Shown here piece by piece: positions 1-5,475 of a stretch of 9,118 nucleotides of DNA. Source of the stretch: Flavobacteriales bacterium (GTDB taxonomy: Bacteria; Bacteroidota; Bacteroidia; Flavobacteriales; Flavobacteriaceae); NCBI GenBank assembly GCA_015494775.1, contig WGAP01000029.1:1-9118 (forward strand), read 5' to 3'. Under the pieces are notes generated by a model. The model saw nothing but the letters and a program-made list of their open reading frames with translations. It was not told where the DNA came from and ran no database searches. Each line of letters begins with the position of its first letter. The first letter of the stretch is position 1. The position numbers and the translations under genes were made by a program.

Positions 1-230
1 CCGGCTTTGAAATCACCGGCCGCGGCATTCCGCGCCACGGCTATCCCATTGAAAACGAACAAGGCGAAGTGATCGGAGAAGTAACTTCGGGCACCATGTC
101 GCCTTCGCTCAAAAAGGGTATAGGAATGGGCTACGTGCCGCCCGCGTTGGCTGCCAACGGCTCGGAAATTTTTATCCGTATTCGCAACAAAAGCATTCCC
201 GCCAGGACGATAAAGATGCCGGCGATTTAA
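1..230 (+). CDS. gcvT: Aminomethyltransferase (glycine cleavage system T protein), C-terminal fragment
   Basis: The product is the C-terminal 75 residues of the T protein. In the glycine cleavage system this protein transfers the methylene group from the aminomethyl-lipoyl H protein to tetrahydrofolate, releasing ammonia, in the cytoplasm. The open frame enters from the left edge (first full codon at base 3) and ends in TAA at 228-230. Family hallmarks are visible: a GxPRHGYPI stretch, then GEVIGEVTSGTMSPSLKKGI, then GMGYVP, and a closing segment ending in IPARTIKMPAI. This is the family's C-terminal beta-barrel region with its usual end. The gene is convergent with the minus-strand DUF4252-type material: the stop codon of the duplicated fragment (227-229) overlaps the gcvT stop. 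No hairpin terminator follows directly. The family assignment is secure; the rest of the gene lies outside the window. Confidence 0.9.
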   Translation, partial: GFEITGRGIPRHGYPIENEQGEVIGEVTSGTMSPSLKKGIGMGYVPPALAANGSEIFIRIRNKSIPARTIKMPAI

Positions 231-232
231 TT

Positions 233-309
233 CACTTTTTTCTCTGCCTCGCGAAGCACGTCGGTGTCTATTTTGGTGGTTTGCAGGGCCAGGAGGGAGA
301 TTTTGCGCA
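233..309 (-). repeat. Direct repeat copy A: detached 3' end of the DUF4252-type gene
   Basis: This 77-bp stretch matches 1698-1774 at 73 positions, at a constant offset of 1465. Read on the minus strand it encodes the last ~25 residues of the DUF4252-type protein (RKISLLALQTTKIDTDVLRE and on to the end), then GTG AAT TAA. The four differences (236, 239, 245, 284) are all third-position and synonymous. Similarity stops abruptly at 309/310. It is either the original 3' end displaced by an insertion or a remnant of a second gene copy. Confidence 0.9.
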
Positions 310-504
310 TTTTTATATGTAAAAAATATTAACAAAATGGAGTCATATTGCCATATTATACATAAAAACACATTGTTCTATTGACGAATTTTTACCGGGG
401 AGCACCATCTCTTTGAAAAGATTTTATTTTGAATAGTTATACACAGGCTTAACATTGAAAATTTTTTAAAACGATACATTAACAAAACTTTATAACTGAA
501 AGAC

Positions 505-531
505 TTGACAGGTCTTTTTTTTTTATTTTCG
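505..531 (+). promoter_or_regulatory. Candidate Bacteroidota-type promoter
   Basis: A TTG at 505-507 (within TTGACA) is followed 19 bases later by TATTTTCG at 524-531. This is one mismatch from the phylum's -7 consensus TAnnTTTG, at plausible spacing. Transcription would begin near 538, immediately before the first base-paired segment of the stem-loop run. A strong T tract fills the spacer, so a chance match is possible. Confidence 0.4.
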
Positions 532-537
532 TATCAA

Positions 538-746
538 AATTGGAATGTAATGGCAAAAGCCAAGTCGAGTTCAAGCAAAATGCTTGGGAAATTCCACCCG
601 CTCATGGAGCGCGGAAACCAAAAAACGAAACGAAAAAAATCGAATACCTATGAAAAAGACATAGCATCATAAAACCAAAAAGGGAAAGCAAACGTGCCTG
701 TGGAACCGCCCGTTTTGCTTTCCCCGGTGCTAAGCTTGATCTTAGC
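538..746 (+). ncRNA. Candidate structured RNA (series of stem-loops)
   Basis: At least six potential helices occur in about 205 bases. An outer stem 541-546/591-596 (TGGAAT/ATTCCA) encloses two hairpins: 551-554/559-562 with an AAAA loop, and 571-576/582-587 with an AAAAT loop. Together these would form a three-way junction. Next come 597-603/607-614 (one bulge), 648-652/660-664, a long stem 682-694/711-724 (13 pairs with one bulged T), and 729-734/741-746. A plausible promoter sits just upstream. I do not recognise the fold as tmRNA, 6S, SRP, RNase P or a known riboswitch class. It could be a free RNA or the 5' leader of the 125-aa gene that follows. The pairings are seen in sequence; that they form an RNA is inference. 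It overlaps a possible 40-codon ORF and the two readings compete. Confidence 0.3.
550..672 (+). CDS. Possible 40-aa basic peptide
   Basis: ATG at 550 opens a 40-codon frame ending in TAA at 670-672. The peptide begins MAKAKSSSSKMLGKFHPLME, continues into a Lys/Arg-rich middle (QKTKRKKS), and ends in YEKDIAS. It has no signal peptide, membrane segment or cysteine. A promoter-like sequence ends 18 bases upstream, giving a very short leader. I do not recognise the family. The same bases form several hairpins, so the frame may be a by-product of a structured RNA. Its composition is less A/T-rich than the two genes downstream. A real small basic protein cannot be excluded, but there is no independent support. 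Confidence 0.2.
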   Translation: MAKAKSSSSKMLGKFHPLMERGNQKTKRKKSNTYEKDIAS

Positions 747-778
747 GGTGTAAAAATAAAGTTTTTATTGCTGATATT

Positions 779-1156
779 TTGAAAGATTTATTAAATTTAG
801 ATGCCTATTCCTTTTTTGATAAAATGGGGTATTTGAAGGACTTTATTAGAACCGAAGTAACCGATGTAAGGGAACAGTCATATCTATTAAGCAGTATCGA
901 AGAATTCAAATGGATAAAATATAGTATTTATAATTATCAAATGCAGGATATTGATAACTATGAATTGATTACCAATAATAATGTGGCATCGAGGACTCAT
1001 TTTGAAGATTGTGTGGATGATTGTATGAGAGATAGGATTCATGAAGAATTAGATGACGCCAATTGGATAGATTGGGCGATATTTCTTGCAAGTGCCGCCG
1101 AAACCGTAGCGGGTTGGCTTGCTTCGTGTGCGTGGGATTGTCGGCATTATTTATAA
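779..1156 (+). CDS. Hypothetical 125-aa protein with twin CX3C motif and Trp-rich C-terminus
   Basis: The family is not recognised. The frame is open from about 746; TTG at 779 gives 125 residues, while the first ATG (residue 16, base 824) would give 110. The N-terminal half is acidic and aromatic, with no signal peptide. The C-terminal 50 residues hold two CX3C motifs, C78/C82 and C117/C121, about 34 residues apart. Between and around them lie NWIDWAIF and a small-residue stretch, ASAAETVAGWLAS. Two helices each presenting a CX3C pair could be stapled by two disulfides into a hairpin; this is inference. The hydrophobic, Trp-containing second helix could associate with membrane. A small polytopic membrane protein follows 32 bp downstream in the same direction and probably shares its transcript. 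A secreted or peptide-like effector with a membrane partner is one reading; nothing here proves it. Base composition is A/T-rich, unlike the flanking core genes. Confidence 0.5.
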   Translation: MKDLLNLDAYSFFDKMGYLKDFIRTEVTDVREQSYLLSSIEEFKWIKYSIYNYQMQDIDNYELITNNNVASRTHFEDCVDDCMRDRIHEELDDANWIDWAIFLASAAETVAGWLASCAWDCRHYL

Positions 1157-1188
1157 AATATGAAAAGGACATATAAAATATATGAAAC

Positions 1189-1578
1189 ATGAAAAGGATA
1201 ATTTTAAATGAAAATCTCATTTTATCATTAATGGTTTTGCTTTATTTCTTTACGATAGAGTCAGTCATTCCTACGTATGTAACTACCTTTCTTTTACTAA
1301 TTATTTCTTTTTACTTTTTTCCATTTAAACTTTTTCAAAACAATGATTCCAATTCCAAAATCCTGCTTTTTTCAAATATTTTGATTGCTCTTACACTAAC
1401 AATAAGCATCCTTGGGCTTTACGTTAAACAAAAGTATCTTTTTGAAATTTTCTCTATTGTAAACTTTGTTTTTATGGTTTATTATGCATTAAAAAGTCCT
1501 AAGGATTTAGGTTTAAAAAAGTCAGTTCCTATCAGTCATTTTTTACTTTTGTTTATATTGTCTATGGCAACATTTTAA
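1189..1578 (+). CDS. Small polytopic membrane protein (129 aa), function unknown
   Basis: ATG at 1189 opens 129 codons ending in TAA. A purine-rich AAAAGGA lies about 20 bases upstream, too far to decide the start. The protein is strongly hydrophobic, with four or five likely membrane helices at about residues 8-23, 29-46, 57-78, 84-100 and 115-128. Short polar loops contain Lys and Asp/Asn (QNNDSNSK, KSPKDLGLKKS). No catalytic or transport motif is visible. It lies 32 bp after the twin-CX3C gene and is followed 32 bp later by a strong intrinsic terminator, so the two genes form a closed two-gene unit. Size and placement resemble small membrane immunity or anchoring proteins, but that rests on context alone. 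Codon use is very A/T-rich, as in its neighbour, which supports shared acquisition. Confidence 0.6.
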   Translation: MKRIILNENLILSLMVLLYFFTIESVIPTYVTTFLLLIISFYFFPFKLFQNNDSNSKILLFSNILIALTLTISILGLYVKQKYLFEIFSIVNFVFMVYYALKSPKDLGLKKSVPISHFLLLFILSMATF

Positions 1579-1610
1579 TCAATTTAAAAATAAGCAGGAC
1601 TAAGTAAATT

Positions 1611-1644
1611 AAAACGGAAGCCCGTTAGGACTTCCGTTTTTTTT
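1611..1644 (+). terminator. Intrinsic terminator of the small-gene unit
   Basis: AAAACGGAAG (1611-1620) pairs with CTTCCGTTTT (1631-1640) around a 10-base loop in which CC/GG can pair further. A run of eight T closes it (1637-1644). It lies 32 bp after the membrane-protein stop. The A tract on the left means it could also work on the minus strand, which would limit DUF4252-gene transcripts running leftward. Confidence 0.85.
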
Positions 1645-1691
1645 AAATATACCTAAATTTTGTTTATGGTAAATTCGGTTTTTTATAAAAT

Positions 1692-2207
1692 TTACTCCAC
1701 CTTCTTCTCCGCCTCGCGAAGCACGTCGGTGTCTATTTTGGTGGTTTGTAGGGCCAGGAGGGAGATTTTGCGCAGGTTAATCATTCCCTTGATGTGCCAT
1801 ACACGCACGCGGTGCGCTTGCGGATACCGGATCATCAGCACGATTTCGCTTGCAAAGCCGGGTTTACCGGCCGGTGTGTAATAAAATTCCGCCACCTTGT
1901 CGGGTTGTTTTACCTGAACCAACAGGCGCATTTGTTTGTGCTGAACAAAACTGCGCGCAAAGGACATTAATCGGTCGCCCGTGTCGGCATCGTTGGTGCC
2001 GAAAGTGCCGAAATAGGTCAGGTTTTTATAGAAAGCCGCCCGTTCGGGATTTTCGTTCACTTCGTTGATCAACGAAAACATATCGGGTGTTACCACCACC
2101 ATGTCCACGCGGTCGTTGTCGCCGAATTTTTTTTGAAATTCCTGGGCCCGGATATGGCCTGCGGCAAGCGCGATAAATATCCAAAAAAGTGTAAATCGTA
2201 TTTTCAT
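1692..2207 (-). CDS. DUF4252-type exported protein
   Basis: A 171-residue protein with an N-terminal signal peptide: MKIR, then a hydrophobic core to about residue 16, with likely cleavage after Ala21 (HIRA|QEF). The mature part, with its 'DMVVVTPDMFSLINEV' segment and later beta-strand-rich 'QMRLLVQVKQPDKVAEFYY', resembles DUF4252 proteins, which are widespread in Bacteroidota and of unknown function. It probably acts in the periplasm or at the outer membrane; no lipobox Cys is present. ATG at 2207 is preceded by a good promoter match. The C-terminus is notable: its last ~25 codons are duplicated at 233-309, and the present stop lies in A/T-rich island DNA. Family assignment is from recalled resemblance and is moderate; the presence of a real exported protein gene is secure. 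Confidence 0.75.
   Translation of the reverse strand: MKIRFTLFWIFIALAAGHIRAQEFQKKFGDNDRVDMVVVTPDMFSLINEVNENPERAAFYKNLTYFGTFGTNDADTGDRLMSFARSFVQHKQMRLLVQVKQPDKVAEFYYTPAGKPGFASEIVLMIRYPQAHRVRVWHIKGMINLRKISLLALQTTKIDTDVLREAEKKVE
1698..1774 (-). repeat. Direct repeat copy B: 3' end of the intact DUF4252-type gene
   Basis: This is the partner of 233-309 (73 of 77 identical), here in frame as the C-terminus of the intact gene. It ends AAG AAG GTG GAG TAA, against AAA AAA GTG AAT TAA in the other copy. Similarity ends at 1774 inside the gene. Confidence 0.9.
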
Positions 2208-2223
2208 TTACTCGGATTTTATA

Positions 2224-2249
2224 CAAAAATAAACAATTTTCAGGCCAAA
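2224..2249 (-). promoter_or_regulatory. Promoter of the DUF4252-type gene
   Basis: On the minus strand TATTTTTG (2231-2224) is a perfect TAnnTTTG, 16 bases before the ATG at 2207. A TTTTGG (2249-2244) lies at roughly the -33 distance. The -33 part sits inside the duplicated 3' end of the membrane-anchored gene (2237-2317), so this promoter is partly built from repeated DNA. Confidence 0.55.
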
Positions 2250-2317
2250 ACCTTATTTCAATGACCCACAGGCGGATACAACAAGGCCCGCAAACGGCTA
2301 AACCGGACGCTGCCCTT
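2237..2317 (-). repeat. Direct repeat copy A': detached 3' end of the membrane-anchored gene
   Basis: This 81-bp stretch matches 2595-2675 at 79 positions (offset 358). It encodes on the minus strand the last ~20 residues of the membrane-anchored protein, its TGA stop and about 20 bases beyond. The differences are at 2254 (after the stop) and 2313, which changes an Asp codon to Gly. Similarity ends at 2317/2318. Confidence 0.9.
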
Positions 2318-2349
2318 ATAAATATTGGATTCCAAGGAGAAAGCCCGAG

Positions 2350-2580
2350 ATTCGCGAAGCGAATAAAAAAATCTTTTTCACCAAAATAGGCGGGCAAAAT
2401 TTGGAAACCCAGGGCGTAGCCCGCCAAATTTTGACCGCGGTTTTCGGGGCGTCATAAATTTAACCCGATGACGCCCCGAAAAATTTCTTGAAAAAGTGCC
2501 CTTTTCTTTGTTCGGCTTTGCCGAACAAAAAACATTTTTAATGATTTGGTTCTTTCTTTTGGGCAAGCAAAAGAAAGAAC
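2350..2580. repeat. Dispersed palindromic repeat element, copy 1
   Basis: This element recurs at 6289-6480. It begins with an ATTCGC/GCGAAT hairpin (2350-2364). It contains GGCGGGC (2389-2395) complementary to GCCCGCC (2419-2425), interleaved with CAAAATTTGG (2395-2404) complementary to CCAAATTTTG (2424-2433), plus a small GGGC-gta-GCCC hairpin. Two long perfect hairpins follow: a 15-bp stem 2441-2455/2468-2482 and a 13-bp stem 2549-2561/2568-2580. This copy also has an extra 10-bp hairpin, 2507-2516/2520-2529, absent from the other copy. No gene is supported inside it. It lies exactly in the gap between the two copies of the membrane-anchored gene's 3' end, so it appears to be inserted there. 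Confidence 0.85.
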
Positions 2581-2594
2581 GAAAAAAGAAAAGG

Positions 2595-2675
2595 TTTTCA
2601 GGCCAAAACCTCATTTCAATGACCCACAGGCGGATACAACAAGGCCCGCAAACGGCTAAACCGGACGCTGTCCTT
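2595..2675 (-). repeat. Direct repeat copy B': 3' end of the membrane-anchored gene
   Basis: This is the partner of 2237-2317. It covers the final ~20 codons of the intact gene, its TGA (2616-2618) and the first ~20 bases downstream. Confidence 0.9.
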
Positions 2676-3152
2676 CCCCACCGGCTCATATTCCATCAGC
2701 ATTTCCCCCCATTGATGCCCGTCGGTGATGGAAACAATCAACCATTTGTGATTGATAATGCGCACATAGCTGATTCCCCAAGGCCCATAGATGGGTGCAA
2801 AGGGGAAAAACTTGTCCGGCTGCCGGCGGCTTTCGTCCAAAAGTTTGTCGCGCACATAGCCATACCAATCGGCACGCGCGCCGTAATATTTATCCAAATA
2901 ATCCAAGGCCTCGTCGTTGTTGTGTAGCGAAAAAAGTTGGGCGTCATACAAGCTGTCGTAGAGCCGTTGTATGCTGTCGTGCATCAGGTGCAAACTGTCG
3001 CCAAGCACGGCTATGCGTGTTTCGGCGCGGGTATTCCGGCAGGTCATCCGCTTCACTTTTTGCAAAGCCCAAAAACTCGAAATGCCCAATAAAATCAATA
3101 GCATAATAAGCGCTATAAAGGGCGTGATACTGATAGAAATGCGTTTTTTCAT
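2616..3152 (-). CDS. Single-pass membrane-anchored protein of unknown function, downstream of rel
   Basis: A 178-residue protein. It has a basic start (MKKR) and one long hydrophobic segment at about residues 9-30 with no cleavage site or lipobox, which suggests an N-terminal anchor. A Ser/Asp/Leu-rich helical stretch follows (48-70, a possible short coiled coil), then a globular C-terminal part. The most conserved-looking segment is HKWLIVSITDGHQWGEMLME (135-154), ending in a typical LLYPP terminus. I recall similar short proteins in Bacteroidota but no assigned function. The start lies 9 bp after the rel stop in the same direction, so the two genes are almost certainly co-transcribed and may be co-translated. 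The last ~20 codons and stop are duplicated downstream at 2237-2317. The gene is secure, its function unknown. Confidence 0.8.
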   Translation of the reverse strand: MKKRISISITPFIALIMLLILLGISSFWALQKVKRMTCRNTRAETRIAVLGDSLHLMHDSIQRLYDSLYDAQLFSLHNNDEALDYLDKYYGARADWYGYVRDKLLDESRRQPDKFFPFAPIYGPWGISYVRIINHKWLIVSITDGHQWGEMLMEYEPVGKDSVRFSRLRALLYPPVGH

Positions 3153-3161
3153 AAATCCCGA

Positions 3162-5396
3162 TCAAAGTTTGATAACCTTTTCCACCCCTTCGATTTCTTT
3201 GAGCCGCAGCGTGAGTTCTTTCAGTTGGGCTGTATTGCGCAGATACACGCTTATTTTTCCTTCGAAAACCCCGTTTTTGTCGTCGAATTCCACGTGCGAC
3301 ATTTTGTATTGGAGTTTGCGCGAAACCACATCGGTAATATCCGAAACAATACCCGAACGGTCGGCTCCCACGATTTGGAGATTAACCTTGAATTCCTGAC
3401 GGGTGGAATCAATCCACCGGGCCGTTATAATCCTGTGGGCATAGCGCGACCGCAGGTGAATGGCATTGGGGCAAGTAACCTTGTGCACTTTGATACCTTC
3501 GTTGACGGTTACGAATCCGAATATTTCATCTCCCGGCAAAGGATTACAGCAATTGGCCAGCGAATAGTCCAAGCGTTGTTCTTCGGGCCCGAACACAATA
3601 AGGTCGTAATTGATTTCGGGCTCTGCGGACGGTTTGGGCTTTTCGGCCTGCTTCTTGCGGTTCCAGGGCGATTGCAGGAGTTTGATGAAAACGTTCCTTT
3701 GGTTTTTGGCAAATGCTTTCAGGTTTTCGTTGGTGATTTCGCCGGTGCCGGCCTTGTAAAACAAATCCCTGCTGTTTTTGAGCTTGAAATATTTTTGCAG
3801 GTCATTCAGCACTTTTTCGTTGAAATCGATTTTCAGGTGGCGCAATTTCCGCACAAGGGTTTCCTTGCCTTCGGCCACTATGCGGTTTTCTTCCTGCCGC
3901 AAAAAGGCCTTGATTTTGGAACGTGCACGCCCCGTAACGGTCAGGTTGAGCCACGAATGCTTGGGTTTTTGTTGCGCCGATGTGATAATTTCCACCGTTT
4001 CGCCGCTGTTGAGCACATAATTAAGCGGAACGATACGCCCGTTTACGCGCGCGGCGCGCGTGTGCATCCCGATGTCGGTGTGGATGTGGAAGGCAAAATC
4101 CAGGGCCGTGGCGCCTTTGGGCAAGGAAATAACGTCGCCCTTGGGCGTGAGCACATTGATTTCTTCACTATACAAACTCAACCGTATGTCGTCCAGAAGT
4201 TCGGTGGTGTTGCCCACGGGTTCATTGAGAATTTCCTGCAATTGGTTGAGCCAACGGTCGATGCCCAATTCGCTTGTTTCGTCCTTGCCGTGTTTGTATT
4301 TGTAGTGGGCTGCGTAGCCCTTTTCGGCGATTTCGTTCATCCGTTCCGAACGGATTTGCACTTCCACCCAACGCTTTTCGGGGCCCATAACCGTAACGTG
4401 AAGCGCTTCGTAACCCGTGGAACGCGGCCGGTTGAGCCAGTCGCGCATACGCTCCGGATTGGGCGGAAAAAGGTTTTGCACCGCCGCATAAAAGTTCCAG
4501 GCCAGGGCACGGTCTTTTTTGATGTCCGGGTCGCCCTTGTAGATGATGCGTATGGCAAAGATGTCGTAAATCTCGTGGAAATCCACGTTTTTGGTTTTCA
4601 TTTTCCGGTAGATGGAATAAATGGATTTGGTCCGGCCGGTGATGGTGTAGGGGATGCCCAATTTGTCCAGTTCCGGTTCCAGGAGTTCGGTAAACCGTTT
4701 CAGATAGGCCTCGCGTTCCTGCTTGGTTTCGGCCAATTTTTGCTTGATGGAACGGTAGGTTTCGGGTTCCAGGTATTTGAGCGACAGGTCTTCCAGCTCC
4801 GTTTTGATGTCATAGAGTCCGAAACGGTGGGCCAAGGGTGCGTAGATATACAGGGTTTCCGATGCGATTTTTTCCTGTTTGTCGCGCCGCATACTGCCCA
4901 GGGTTTGCAGGTTATGCAGCCGGTCGGCGATTTTGATGAGCACCACGCGCACGTCTTCGTTGAGCGTAAGGATGAGTTTGCGGAAGTTTTCGGCTTGCAG
5001 CGACGTGTCGTCCCGGTCGGCTTGCAGCGGAATATTTTGGATTTTGGTCAGCCCTTCCACGATTTGGGCGATTTTTTCGCCGAAATGCAGGCGGATGTCG
5101 TCCACCGTGAGCTCGGTATCTTCCACGGTGTCGTGGAGTAGGGCGGCGGCCACCGACACGGCACCCAGCCCGATGCGTTCGGCCACGATTTTGGCCACGG
5201 CAAGCGGATGAAACATATAGGCCTCGCCCGACTTGCGCCGTTGATGTTTGTGGGCTTCCTTGGCGGTTTCAAAGGCCCGCAGGATAAGTTCCCGGTCTTT
5301 ACGGCCGATTTTTTGATAACTCGACCGCAGCAAGGCCTTCAATTCCCACTCCAATTGCCGGTTTTCTTCTGCCGTGTATTCCTGCATTTTTTCCAT
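3162..5396 (-). CDS. rel: Bifunctional (p)ppGpp synthetase/hydrolase, Rel/SpoT family
   Basis: A full-length cytoplasmic long RSH enzyme of 744 residues. It makes (p)ppGpp from ATP and GDP/GTP and hydrolyses it, driving the stringent response. The hydrolase HD domain is intact: RKSGE (54-58), H63, H88-D89, E92-D93 and D158 in IADRLHN, so hydrolysis should be active. The synthetase domain has R255-TKSIYSIYRKM, Y277-D278, RMRDWLN...GYEALH (316-333) and E345 in EVQIRS. A TGS domain lies at about 413-475, a conserved-cysteine region with C616-C617, H638 and C642, and a C-terminal ACT domain at about 668-744. All key residues are present, so both activities are expected; the RelA-type loss of hydrolysis is absent. 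ATG at 5396 is followed by a second in-frame ATG at codon 4. No perfect TAnnTTTG precedes it; TAACTTTA near 5421-5428 is the closest. It leads an operon with the membrane-anchored gene 9 bp downstream. Confidence 0.97.
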   Translation of the reverse strand: MEKMQEYTAEENRQLEWELKALLRSSYQKIGRKDRELILRAFETAKEAHKHQRRKSGEAYMFHPLAVAKIVAERIGLGAVSVAAALLHDTVEDTELTVDDIRLHFGEKIAQIVEGLTKIQNIPLQADRDDTSLQAENFRKLILTLNEDVRVVLIKIADRLHNLQTLGSMRRDKQEKIASETLYIYAPLAHRFGLYDIKTELEDLSLKYLEPETYRSIKQKLAETKQEREAYLKRFTELLEPELDKLGIPYTITGRTKSIYSIYRKMKTKNVDFHEIYDIFAIRIIYKGDPDIKKDRALAWNFYAAVQNLFPPNPERMRDWLNRPRSTGYEALHVTVMGPEKRWVEVQIRSERMNEIAEKGYAAHYKYKHGKDETSELGIDRWLNQLQEILNEPVGNTTELLDDIRLSLYSEEINVLTPKGDVISLPKGATALDFAFHIHTDIGMHTRAARVNGRIVPLNYVLNSGETVEIITSAQQKPKHSWLNLTVTGRARSKIKAFLRQEENRIVAEGKETLVRKLRHLKIDFNEKVLNDLQKYFKLKNSRDLFYKAGTGEITNENLKAFAKNQRNVFIKLLQSPWNRKKQAEKPKPSAEPEINYDLIVFGPEEQRLDYSLANCCNPLPGDEIFGFVTVNEGIKVHKVTCPNAIHLRSRYAHRIITARWIDSTRQEFKVNLQIVGADRSGIVSDITDVVSRKLQYKMSHVEFDDKNGVFEGKISVYLRNTAQLKELTLRLKEIEGVEKVIKL

Positions 5397-5475
5397 GGCC
5401 GGGTGATGCTTATTGGAAAGTTAAAGTTAAACAAATTCCTTCGAACTGCCTAGGGAAGCGGGTTTTGTTTTTTGG

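Larger units (their letters stand above)
310..1697. mobile_element. A/T-rich island bracketed by a gene-3'-end direct repeat
   Basis: Between the two copies of the DUF4252-type 3' end lies about 1.4 kb that is visibly richer in A and T than gcvT, rel or pgpH. It carries only small genes: a putative structured RNA or 40-codon ORF, a 125-aa protein, a small membrane protein and a terminator. No integrase, transposase or relaxase is present. Stretch 310-504 holds no gene that I can support, only A/T-rich DNA with one isolated DnaA-box-like 9-mer at 437-445. The compositional break and flanking duplication suggest acquired DNA, perhaps a non-autonomous integrated segment. The mechanism is inference; the repeat and composition shift are seen directly. 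Confidence 0.5.

Noticed and set aside
437..445. DnaA-box-like TTATACACA in A/T-rich DNA, as a possible replication origin
   Set aside because: Only a single box was found, with no cluster, no dnaA or other origin-linked gene, and no iterons. One 9-mer in A/T-rich sequence is expected by chance.
538..746. Retron-type msr/msd RNA
   Set aside because: Short hairpins followed by one long stem look similar, but no reverse transcriptase gene is present nearby and no clear a1/a2 end pairing was found.
233..1774. CRISPR or tandem repeat array
   Set aside because: Only two copies of each long direct repeat exist, separated by 0.3-1.4 kb, and they encode gene ends. There is no regular spacing and there are no cas genes.
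2496..2927. 143-codon plus-strand frame across the repeat element and the end of the membrane-anchored gene
   Set aside because: It joins the repeat's hairpin DNA to the antisense of a real gene. Its start lies in repeat sequence and it has no protein-like features.
3225..5141. 638-codon open frame on the plus strand opposite rel
   Set aside because: It is an antisense shadow of rel. The G/C-rich third positions of rel suppress stops on the other strand, and the translation shows no recognisable domain. rel itself has every catalytic motif.
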